Source of the DNA: Zygnema cylindricum
Lineage: Eukaryota; Streptophyta; Zygnematophyceae; Zygnematales; Zygnemataceae
Length of the DNA: 64,000 nucleotides
Direction of reading: 5' to 3'
NCBI GenBank assembly: GCA_037447655.1
Contig: JBBHKE010002497.1
Location: 86,828 to 150,827, forward strand
Shown here: in pieces, positions 10,566-20,700 of the stretch
Position numbering within the stretch: the stretch's first letter is position 1
How the letters are laid out: each line of letters opens with the position of its first letter
Notes under the pieces: generated by a model
Told to the model about the DNA's origin: nothing
Seen by the model: only the letters and a program-made list of their open reading frames with translations
The model's database searches: none
Translations under genes and position numbers: made by a program

Positions 10566-11495
10566 TGTTTAAAATGTGATTTAAAGCGTATAATTTCTTT
10601 GTTTTCACATCTTTCTTTTGCCCCTCCATCTCCCCCAAATTCCTCCCCAACCACCGATTTGCCCACCCGGACCCCGTCTTCTCCACCCCATCAATCTCCT
10701 CCTCTTCAACCTCTTCCTCCTCGTCTTCCTCATTTTTTTCCTCCTCATCCACCTCCTCCTCTTTCACCTCCTCCTCCACCACCACCGTTTCCTACAAATT
10801 TTGAGTTTCCCTCTTCGCTATATTTTATTGCACCTATCCCTTCCTCTTCACATCATACACCAAACATGTTTTCACCCTTTCTAAACCATTCTATCGCTTC
10901 AACATCCTCGACCAATATCCCTCCTTTCATTTCATCACATACAAATGAGTTCGATCGTTCTCTTTTTCAAAACCATTCGACATCCCTGACAATGAATCTG
11001 CAAAATGATTTATTCTCAGTCCATGGGGAGCTTCATGGGTTTGAAATTGATTCGGACAATTGGAAAGGATATAGGGTACAAAGTGCCAACAATGATGCGA
11101 ATGTCAAATCAATCATTAATGCATATCATTACGGGTTGAAAGGCCAACCCCCATTAAAAGCTTTGTTAGATAAAAAACTAATTACAAAATGCAAACTACC
11201 AAGATCTCAATTAGTAGTATGGGTAAATAATGAAAAGATAAAATGGGTTTGGTGTTTTATAATTGTGGTTTGTATTGAAAAGTTAATGAGGGCTCTTGGG
11301 TGGAATTTAGCAAAAGCTATAGGTTTTTTGGAAAAGATTAGAGCTGAAAAATTTAGTGGGAGCACGGCAAAACTGAAAGATGATTTAGCCCATTCGATTG
11401 AACCAATTTTTAAAGAGGGGTCTTCTAAAAAGGAGTTTGAACGAAAGTTGTCACAGTTTCGAAAGTTAGAAGAGCTTCCCTCTATCACTGGTTAA
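10563..11495 (+). CDS. Open frame with proline-rich region and GCR1_C-like DNA-binding domain (second, partial recombinase copy)
   Basis: The 310-codon frame is intact. From residue 6 it matches the end of the recombinase exon 7: DLKRIISL, then the proline-rich part with PTTDLPTRTPSS, then the GCR1_C-like core (DNWKGYRVQSANNDANVKSI, YHYGLKGQPPLKALLD, KWVWCFIIVVCIEKLM). Beyond the breakpoint of copy 1 it keeps a further 75 residues rich in Lys, Glu and Ser, the likely true C-terminus. GCR1_C domains in yeast and in Cryptons bind DNA. The recombinase core is absent, so the product could bind but not recombine. The ATG lies at the array edge. It may be a remnant that has not yet decayed, or a retained short protein. 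Confidence 0.6.
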   Translation: MCLKCDLKRIISLFSHLSFAPPSPPNSSPTTDLPTRTPSSPPHQSPPLQPLPPRLPHFFPPHPPPPLSPPPPPPPFPTNFEFPSSLYFIAPIPSSSHHTPNMFSPFLNHSIASTSSTNIPPFISSHTNEFDRSLFQNHSTSLTMNLQNDLFSVHGELHGFEIDSDNWKGYRVQSANNDANVKSIINAYHYGLKGQPPLKALLDKKLITKCKLPRSQLVVWVNNEKIKWVWCFIIVVCIEKLMRALGWNLAKAIGFLEKIRAEKFSGSTAKLKDDLAHSIEPIFKEGSSKKEFERKLSQFRKLEELPSITG

Positions 11496-13957
11496 CTTTT
11501 AGATTTATATTTTTTAGAGAGAAACATACTATTTGTTTTCCAGTGTTTCATTCGGATTTGTATATTATTTTCTTGCTTTGCTATATATTTTTGTTTTCCG
11601 TTGTTTTTAAATGTTCAATACGATGTCTTATTTTGTCTTTAGCATTGCATATGTTGTTATCGTTGATTTGTACTGACCACTTATTTGCGTCATGTAATTA
11701 CTTTCAAACCCTAGTATACTACATATTTCAACATAGGATATATGTAGATAAAAACAATGGTTTAGGCACAAATATATCTCCCAGACACCACATTTACCTA
11801 AAAAAACATTTGTTCTGATTAACCTGTTGATACTTTACCGCAAGTCAAAAAACATGTCTTATGTTTTTATTATTTTACATAAATATGTGGATATAAACAT
11901 TTGTAACAACTGCCAATAAATACCTTAAACACTATAAACACCCATGCTTTGCCTATTAATCGTGATCGTTAAACCCAAATACAATTCATCAAGTTATGTT
12001 AACCAATTGTTCCCTTATCGAATCTATTATATGATGTTATACACCGTTGCGATAACCACCCATATACTTTTAAAATGTCCTTGTTCTCTCTCTTTGACTG
12101 TGTGCACTTTATAGTTATTTACGTTTATACATGTTTTATTAAGTAACAAGAGTTAGTAAATTTTTGTCATATGCATCTATTAAGTATTCTAGCATATTTA
12201 TTTAAAAACCTTTTAAATAATCAACGGCACATGTTACCAACACAATTGTTGCCTTTCTGTATAGCGCATTCTCGTTATAGTCATTTATACTTAACAATAA
12301 ACCGTTGAGTTATGTTTAACAATAAATCAGTATAGTATCAATAGACAACTAAATGCTATAAGCTATGGTGTGTAGTTATAATAACCACTAAGAGACATCC
12401 AAAGCATCGCTAATAACGTTTAATCGATAGGTTACTGGAACTTCGGGCATATACATGGCTTATTAAGTTATACCGACCAATATTAAATTAACGGATGATT
12501 ACACAATTACTATAACATGTTTTATAAATAACTACTGCATAACCATCCAAATGTGTACGAAATACAACAATCGACTGTCACCATAACGTATTAAATATTT
12601 CATTTTTTTTGGCATACTATTTTATATTCAACCATATGCGTCTTCAATCCCTATATTTATAATTATGGCACCTTTTATTGTTATAACACCTAAACATACA
12701 AACTAGTGTAACCATAAACTATAAGTAATTGTTATAATACAACCCATCATATGATACGGATAACTATAAACATAAAGTGCACGTATTCGGCATTTACGAT
12801 CAAATATTGTTTTCTAAAATGGGCAATATAGACCATTATCGTACCACTATTTATTATAATTACTATTCATAATGAAATCTTACAATAAGTACTCACATAC
12901 AATCAATGCGCATTCATGCATTTAAGATGGTTTTTTTTTTAAAGATATATAGTTTCAACATTGGTACATGTTTTTGCACCAAGTTGTGTAAATGTAAGTT
13001 AAAAACCGTTATTATTTGATGGATTTTTAATTGTAACATATGAGTTTGGAATGCAACCATTAATTTCCAAATGAGCGCATTAAAAAAAACGTTAAGTACA
13101 CATAGTAACTTCATCTCTAATTATAATAATTTGCTTTTTTTTTACCCTATTGCATGAATTACAAAGTCATGTGGTATAATAATAGGCACAAAATATGCAC
13201 AATTTGCAGCCCAAACTTCATCTCTAACCCCATACAAAACATACAAGGCGTTTACATTAAACAACGAAAATATCCCTAACGATTTCATTGTTTAGCTTAC
13301 ATAGGACATTGTGAGTGCAATAATCTAAACAAAATTCACATTATTAATTTACTCTAAATAGTAAATAGAATGACTATTTGAATGACTCTCTCTTAATTAT
13401 TGTTCTTATCATTATATGACGTGTTCAGCAAAGATAATGCCCCTTCGTTAATAGCGTTAGTGGTTTATTATCGTAACGCGAAAATACAATATATAATAAC
13501 AATTAAAGGTGAAGTTCCATCATACGTTTCTGTAATCTTCGGCCAACTCTACGGACCGGGTTGATTGAGTCGAAGTTCCATCACGAAGAGTTTGTAAACC
13601 ACGTGTTCTAAATTGACTGGCGCCACGCAAGCTACGATCCCATAGTGAATATCTTTCGGATTTTTAGCAGCCACAAACTTAACTCAAATCTTCACTTGCG
13701 TACCATATACCTGCGTACGAAGTAATCATACGACAAACTTTTATACTTTTTGCACACGCTTGTCTGTACGCCTGCTCAGTTTTTAGGGTTTTTGTTTTCG
13801 AACATAACGAAAGTCCTTTGAGAGAAATAGTGTGACGAACAAAAGTTACCGAAAATAGCGTGACGAAGGAATGTTAAGAAATTTCGTTTTTATTTTCGGT
13901 TGTATTTTGGAAAGCGTGTGTCATGTGCAAATCTTAAGATTTTTCGTTGGTTTTCCA
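11496..13957. other. Long AT-rich stretch without a recognisable gene
   Basis: Some 2.4 kb follow the GCR1_C-like frame. Open frames are short, AT-driven and unsupported. No tandem array, RNA gene or terminal inverted repeat is visible. From about 13500 the base composition becomes less AT-rich, with motifs such as GTGTGACGAACAAAAG that recur loosely elsewhere in the window. It may be the remaining 3' part of the mobile element. Confidence 0.4.
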
Positions 13958-14010
13958 TCATGACACGTAGCTTAATCGTCCAACGTGTCGCGAATTTTTT
14001 TTTTTTATAT

Positions 14011-14043
14011 CTGCCAACCCACCTCTTCGAGGTGGGTTGACAG
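14011..14043. repeat. Short near-perfect hairpin
   Basis: The 11-bp arms CAACCCACCTC and GAGGTGGGTTG are separated by TTC, and the pairing extends to CTG/CAG after one mismatch. In RNA it would form a stable stem on either strand. No tRNA or known RNA family is recognised. Confidence 0.8.
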
Positions 14044-14342
14044 TTACACAAAAAAATGAAGCGAATTCTTCACAGATGAACATCCGACAGCCAGTATTAC
14101 CTCCAAGACCTTTCGGAGAGTATCGACAAGATTCTCTGTAATGTTGTTTTTTGTATAAAAACAAAATGGGGATACGATGCAGTGAGGGAGTTTTTGTAAG
14201 CTTCGCCACTAGCTGATAGAACTTCACCCTAAGTGAATGGAGACGTGATAAATTGTTGTCTACTCCTTTAATAGAGTTGCTAACTGTAGTTCAACATTTT
14301 GGGTCGAAGTGTTATTTTGAAACTATTGTAAGTCTGTACCAT

Positions 14343-14651
14343 ACCATAGTTCAAAAGTAGGCGTTTTTATGGTAGACCTTGGGTCGGCGCCTTTATCGTA
14401 AGTTGTGTTATTAGCTTTTCATGTGATCTTCTTAGATCGCTACTTTGATCAGCGACCGTCCGATCGTTCGAATCTGACGGTGTAAATAAAAGTTTTGGTA
14501 CGAATGATTTAATTGGTCCAATTTTTTGTCTGAATGTTTTAATTGGCCCGAATAGGTTTGAATACAATATGGGTCTTAAGGTCATATTGTATGTTTTGCG
14601 CAAAATAGGCATATTGTATGGGCCTACTTTCACCTTCTTTTGAACTATGGT
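14343..14651. mobile_element. 309-bp element with 15-bp terminal inverted repeats (MITE-like)
   Basis: The left end ACCATAGTTCAAAAG (14343-14357) is the exact reverse complement of the right end CTTTTGAACTATGGT (14637-14651). A further partly matching GTAGGC/GCCTAC follows inside. No clear target-site duplication is seen in the flanks. The minus-strand frame inside is not convincing as a gene. This fits a non-autonomous DNA transposon, superfamily undetermined. Confidence 0.7.
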
Positions 14652-15020
14652 AACAACTAACAACCATAGGCAGGCGCACGGTTAATTAATTAAAGTACGA
14701 CAGAAAGGTTTACGTTATATACATCGACAATTTGTCATAGTTGTTCATAGCGATTAGTGCGAACGTTTCAATCGCAACGAATTATACGTAAAGAATGCAT
14801 TGAACCTTTTGAACTAATCGTAAAAAAACGTTAATGAATTTCATCCTTACAATTCCGTACACTTAAAACATTTTTTTTTTACATATAGCGCAGTTTGTAA
14901 GTCTTCCGTTAAATGAGCGCTAAAAAACTGTAATTATTTGGATAAATATGCTACTTAATTAAAGTATCTGCAATTCTTTCATCAACTGGTAACGGAGAAT
15001 GTAAATAAGGGTATGTCCCC

Positions 15021-15815
15021 ATGTACTTGTAACTTAGCGAACTTACTTTGTATTTTAGCGCGGATCCGGCGGACCCGCTTTTCAAGTGTCCCTATGTGTA
15101 AGAACGTATCGTAAGTTACGTTTGTGACGATTGTATACGTCGACAATACCTGTGACGGTTGTCAACGTCTACAATCTGTGTTGTCGGACGTTATTTTTTG
15201 GAACTGCTAGTGTGACGTCGCATGTCTTACCGTGACATTGTAGACGTACCGCCTTCCACCCTGTACCGTTTCACGATTGAAGAAGTTGCGCTTTGCTTTT
15301 GCGTCTCCTGTCCGGTCGACGTGAAATGGCATCGGAATTTCGAGACCCCTGCAAAAAAAAATCCGTACTGGACGAAAACGGATAAAACCAAACAAATTGT
15401 GTAATTTTCTTTTGTCGTATTAAATGCAAACGGACAAAACATAGCGACTTCCGTACTTTCTTTTGTCTTTGAAAATCGTGTGAAATACTTCGACAATTAC
15501 GGCACGTGCAAATATGTGTTCCTATTTGTTTACATAAAATCCCTAGTTTTAAACACATCGCGCATGTGTTTTAAAGATAAGGTTGAAGATGACGTTTTTT
15601 GTCGTCGAAGTGGGTCGAAAAACACAAGACGACAAATTTTCGTACATCCTAAGTTCGAGGGTGACGCAAATTGTACTCTACAAATTTGCGATTCCTTCGT
15701 ACGGTTGGAACTTAGGCAGTACGACGCTAAGTTTTACAGGAAAACGACAGAAAAAAACCCTTACTTATGCACATGGGGACACACCCTTAGACTTCCCTAG
15801 GATTCTGTCGCACCC
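15021..15815 (+). repeat. Dispersed repeat A, copy 2
   Basis: This is the direct-orientation partner of 507-1285, starting ATGTACTTGTAACTTAGCGA and continuing through GCGGATCCGGCGGACCCG. The short plus- and minus-strand frames across it do not agree between copies, so I call no gene. Confidence 0.75.
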
Positions 15816-16104
15816 AGATTCGAACGTCCGTAAGGGCACATTTTTATCAATTTCCGTGATTTTGCGGTTTCGTTTTCAATATTTCATGGCGGCTTCTTTA
15901 AATTTTTTTTGAAGAAAACGCCCGTACAATTTTCAAACTTACCGCGCGAAAATAGTGTGACGTTTCAACGTCTCTTTTCGAAAATGTCCGTACATTTTTG
16001 ATGAAGAGACGTACAAGTTCCGTGATATTTATGTTCAGTTCAATGAACAGAAAGTACCAATAACTATGACGTATTTTTTCCTCGAATTCCGTACATTTAC
16101 GTTA

Positions 16105-17069
16105 TAAATGCCGTACATATCACGTAAATATTGTACTTTTCCCGTAAATTGTCAGTTTCAGTTTACATTAGACGATTTTTTGCGATTTTCAAAATCGCCT
16201 TATCGAATTATATGTAGCCGATAATATCGGGTACTTATCGGCGATAATGCCGATAACGATAGTTATCGGCGATAACTGTACGGACCGTACAGATAAATGT
16301 ACGGCCTATACACTCAACTGTACGTCTTATTCTCCGGACGTACAAAAACTGTACGTCTTATTCTCCGGACGTACGGATCCAGTAAAAACGATGTACCTTT
16401 CACATCCGACGCCATGGCTTTGTCCCTTTATTCCTTGAGATCCACTGGGGACCTGCCACGTGTCAACCTGCCAGCTTTTTTGGCTTAAGCTGCCAAAAGA
16501 GCCATTCCGGATGCTGGCGCTCACGCTGGCCGTCCGCTCTTGTTTTCTCATTCCAAGTCGTCCGTTCGATTTCGGCGGCACGCAGAATGTTATTTTGCGT
16601 CCGTTGTACTTTTGTGTGCGCCGTCCTTTTACAGTTCCATGTTCACCAGTTTTTGATAAAATTACGTACATCGCCGTAAAATTTTTGTCCAGTTAACCGG
16701 CCAACGTTTATATGCTGCGCTTTCCGTAATAAATTGCAGCTAAACGGTAACGGCATATATTTTTATACGTGGCATGCCACGCTATATAAAATCAATAAAA
16801 TAATACAGTATGTTATAAAGTGCTATTGTATGCATACTATATATTTTTTAAGTTATCGCCGATATGGAATTTGTTGGTCCCAGACCGATATATCGAAATC
16901 TCTGACCGTTCGATAACCGATAACTATCGGTATCGGTGTTATCGCGATAAGTTTTTTACCGATACACAACACTAATAAATACCGTACATATCACGTAAAT
17001 ATTGTACTTTTCCCGTAAATTGTCAGTTTCAGTGTACATTAGACGTTTTTTGCGATTTTCAAAATCGCC
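16105..17069. mobile_element. Insertion flanked by a duplicated segment of about 95 bp, hAT-like right end
   Basis: The segment from ATAAATGCCGTACATATCACG to TTTTCAAAATCGCC (16105-16199) recurs almost exactly at 16974-17069. The DNA between begins and ends with GATAA/TTATCG-rich inverted sequence (GATAACGATAGTTATCGG and CCGATAACTATCGG). The right edge, CGATACACAACACTA, closely resembles the end CGATACCCAACACTA of the hAT-like element at 41365. The insertion contains repeat B copy 1. I infer a decayed hAT-like element within an older duplicated repeat. Confidence 0.55.
16376..16700. repeat. Dispersed repeat B, copy 1
   Basis: This copy matches 44092-44415 in the same orientation: GATGTACCTTTCACATCCGA, then ATGGCTTTGTCCCTT, CACGTGTCAA, GCTCACGCTGGCCGTCCGCT and finally CCAGTTAACCGG (CAGTTAACCGG in the partner). 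The minus-strand frame that is open in the other copy has stops here. It lies roughly 1.1 kb upstream of the GT29 gene. Confidence 0.8.
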
Positions 17070-17125
17070 ACGAATTATACGTTTCAATCGTAAAATTTGA
17101 AAAAATCGCACGATTTGAACAACAC

Positions 17126-17774
17126 TGCAATTTGTCGACGATGGAAATATAGTTTTTTTTATTCGGGCAGCATCGTCAGAGTTTAATGTACAAACCCTTG
17201 GTAAAACAAAATCCTTAGTTCCTGGTCAGAATTAAATTCCGTACAAAAAAAAATGACGGATTACATGATTCCGTATGGTGTCTTGTAGTGGTGAAACTTA
17301 CGGCGCATTTCGCACGGTGAAATGAGGGTTCACAGGGTTCACCACACCGGGGAAACATGTAAGGAACACTCACTGTACTGAAGCGTTGAAAATAAAAGTC
17401 TTTATTCTTGCGCTTTAGCTTAAAAGAAGCATCTTTGAAGACGTTAACATCTTTGAAGACGTGAACAGTGAAAATTAATACCATCAACTCATCATCCAAA
17501 AAAATATGTAGATGATGGAATCATCCATCAACCAACACTCTTATTCTCAGAATAGACAAGCAAATTCTCAATCCTAATCAGTTGCTCCCAAACGCCACAA
17601 AATCAGAAGTCACATAATTGTCACGCGTCGTCACATCTGACAAGTGTTCCAACTTTGGTTTCATTACTTTATCTTCTTCTTTTCTTCACATGATGCATTT
17701 TGGTTAAATCACAGCCTTTTTTCAACTAAACACATTACATCAACCGCATCAATTCCAAAAATAATAAACTATAC
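17126..17774. other. Upstream region of the GT29 gene
   Basis: No coding exon is seen. A short direct duplication (CATCTTTGAAGACGT twice, 17430-17465) is present. The region presumably holds the promoter and 5' untranslated sequence of the gene that starts at 17775. I cannot place a transcription start. Confidence 0.4.
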
Positions 17775-20700
17775 ATGCATCCTCATCAAGCTCAGCTAAG
17801 AAATATCGTTAGTCATTCGAAGTCACATGAATCGAGTGAAACACATCATTCACATCTTTCAAAGACATCCCTCCGAACACTTCCTACATCACAATCACAT
17901 CCGATATTCGATAAAATGCATATTTTTGGCAAAAGAAAGTTTAACCTAAATAGAAAATCCAAAGCTCGATGTATTTTCTTGGCCGCCACCACTCTTGTAA
18001 TTTTGGCCGTGTCTTTTCTTCTTATCTCTTCCATCTCACATTCACATGTCCCTCAAAAGCAACACGTTGCTTTCACCTTATTCTATAATAGCAAGCTCTA
18101 TTCCAAACCTTTTATTGTTAAATTCTGGAGGGGTTCTAGATCCAGGATCGCTTTCCCTGATAGTAGAACCCCTTTGGATCCTTCCCTGAAGGGAAAAGCT
18201 TGGCAATTGGCCAATAAGCGTCAAGTAGTATCCCATGATGTGCCTCAAGAAGAGCAAACGACAGCTCAAAGTGTTTCAACTACATCGAATTACGGGAGAT
18301 CTATTTGTTCTCCCCTTTGTGGTCGTCACGGATGGGGGAAATGCATAAACGGAACTAAATGTCTTTGTCCTGTGTTCTATGATGGAATGGAATGTATGGT
18401 AAGTTCTTGCATGATTCTCCTTTTTAAGGGTTTGCATTAGCATTGCCAGTTCTTAAAAATATATTTTTATATGAGGATTTTGAGGGTGGTTCAATGATTC
18501 GTCGAAGGCTTGAGGGCGCCTTACAATTTCTAGGTGTTTAAGTTGTTTGGAGGTTTGAATGGTTCTAAACAAAACGATCTCATTACCGGGCTTTGTTGAG
18601 ACATTTGACTATTGTTGTTTTAACAGTTTATATTTCTGATTATTCCGTTAGTATTCTTATTTACAACCTTTGGAGATAACATTCTCTCAGGTTAGTGCAA
18701 CCTTTTCCCTCCTTGTTTAAGTTCTGAGATATTTATAGCTTCTTTATAATGTCAAGCTGCAAATTTGGTTCCTTAGGGTTATCAAATCTGGTTCCTTAGA
18801 ATTATCCTTATTATTGCCAAGAGGTAGACAATTGCAATCAGGTCAACATTGAATAGGAGGATATGTGGGTTGCTGGACAGAAAGGCATTAAACTTCCTAA
18901 AAGTGGGCCGTTACGGCAACTAGAAGCAAAGTATGTAGGAGACTTAACTATGAATCGGCTTTCTCTCGAAGGCAAGAAATGGGTTGTTGGCTTTATTCCG
19001 GAGAAACTGCAAGGACCCGACAACGGGAGCCTTGTATTGGGAGCCGTCACCCGTGACATCCTCAAAACCTTTCCTGGTAAGTTTCACGTTTCTATAAGTT
19101 CAAAAGAAAACAAAAATATAGTTTTTTAGCCTACACTGCACCTAGTGTAAATAACCACTACTCTCTAATAGAAAGATCTGTAGTTGCTGGATTATAATCT
19201 GGACAAAGATTACACTCCCATTATCATAGACCAATACCATAAGCAGGGAGCAGAAGGCAGGAACTAATGGTTACCCTTGCCAAAAAATGCAACAGAGCAC
19301 GTTGATCCGTTACTGCACTTGTTATGGTGAGCTCGACAGTGTTGTTCAGTTATTGTTGCTTTGCAACGCAGTATGCTCTATTATATTTGGTGAAAAGTGA
19401 TCTACATTCTTTGTTTGTTTCCGCGTTTGCAGTGCGAGATCCCTTGGCTGCAGGCAAAGTGTATGGACGATGTGCAATTGTTGGATCGTCAGGAATTTCT
19501 TTGCATTACTCACACGGAGAAGAAATTTCACAACATGACCTTGTGATGCGTTTCAACAGTGCCCCAATGCAAGGATATGAACAATATGTGGGAAACAAGA
19601 CAACCGTTCGCGTAACTAATGCAGTTAATTGGGGTTTCTTTGAGCATCCTTCAGAGATGGTTTTAGTCCCTTTGCGAACTCCAGGTGCTCTCAACGCTCT
19701 TGTGAAAGTAAGGGAAAGGTTTCCAAGAATGCGTCTTTTGGGAATTAGTCCAGATTTTCTTCGCTATGTAGCGTCTTCGTTCGATTTTGTGCCTTCAATC
19801 GGTCTCCTGGGCATATTTATTGCACTTCAACGTTGCAATCAAGTAAACCTGTATGGGTTTCATGTAAGTTGACTTACTAAACTTTTACAGCCATTTGAAA
19901 GATTTGAAAAGGTCTCACTGTCTACCACCAAATGAGTCATATTGGGGGCCCTGTTAACTGTGACCAAATTGGCTGCCAATTTGTTTTTGAAAGTGTAACC
20001 CGTCTAAATATTCTTAAACAACATGAAATAGTGTAAACCAGCTCCATAAGCGAGATGTTGTTCATTGATCGCATGCTGATGGACTTGTAACAAAAACCCA
20101 CACTAGTTATAGTGAGCACTATGACGAGAAAAAATATGGTATTCTGGCTCGTAAGGTTCAGGAAATGTTCAAATTATCAGAACTTTATGTCATGTTGATG
20201 TTTAAATTGGTGAAAGACAAATGTGGTTCGCATGAGTTGACGAGCTGACTACTTCAATCGTCATTGGCTGGGATAGGCAGCACTATTTTTGTCTCTCTTG
20301 TCAAGTTGCAATCATAGTTGTGCTGCACATTTTATACCCTCGATTCTCGTGGATCCCCTTGAGTTCGCTTTTCCGATGGATGTCTTGGCTCTACTAGGCT
20401 TGAATCCATTTCAATCTTCCTGAGTTCACTTGTTTCGGAAAGTAAGCATTTTCAGAAGTATGAAACCAAACATGTTTGATAGTAATGTACGTTTCTGCCT
20501 ATCTTTTCTGTTAAGAATCAGCTGACCTTTATGACTGTGATTTGCCTGTTAGTAGGATTTTAAGAATTTTCTGTTTAAAGTTAATGTATAAGTTAATTCA
20601 TCTCTCTGTAATTGTAAACTGTACCACAGGCATATCGAGAGCAGAACGTACGCTACCACTATTTTAACCCTTGTGCCCAGCCAATGGATGAGAATCGTGA

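Noticed and set aside
14011-14043. Bacterial-type terminator
   Set aside because: The window is a eukaryotic nuclear sequence and there is no gene ending here.
507-15815. LTR retrotransposon bounded by the two copies of repeat A
   Set aside because: No primer-binding site, polypurine tract, TG...CA ends, gag or pol lie between them, and the interior is a mix of unrelated elements.
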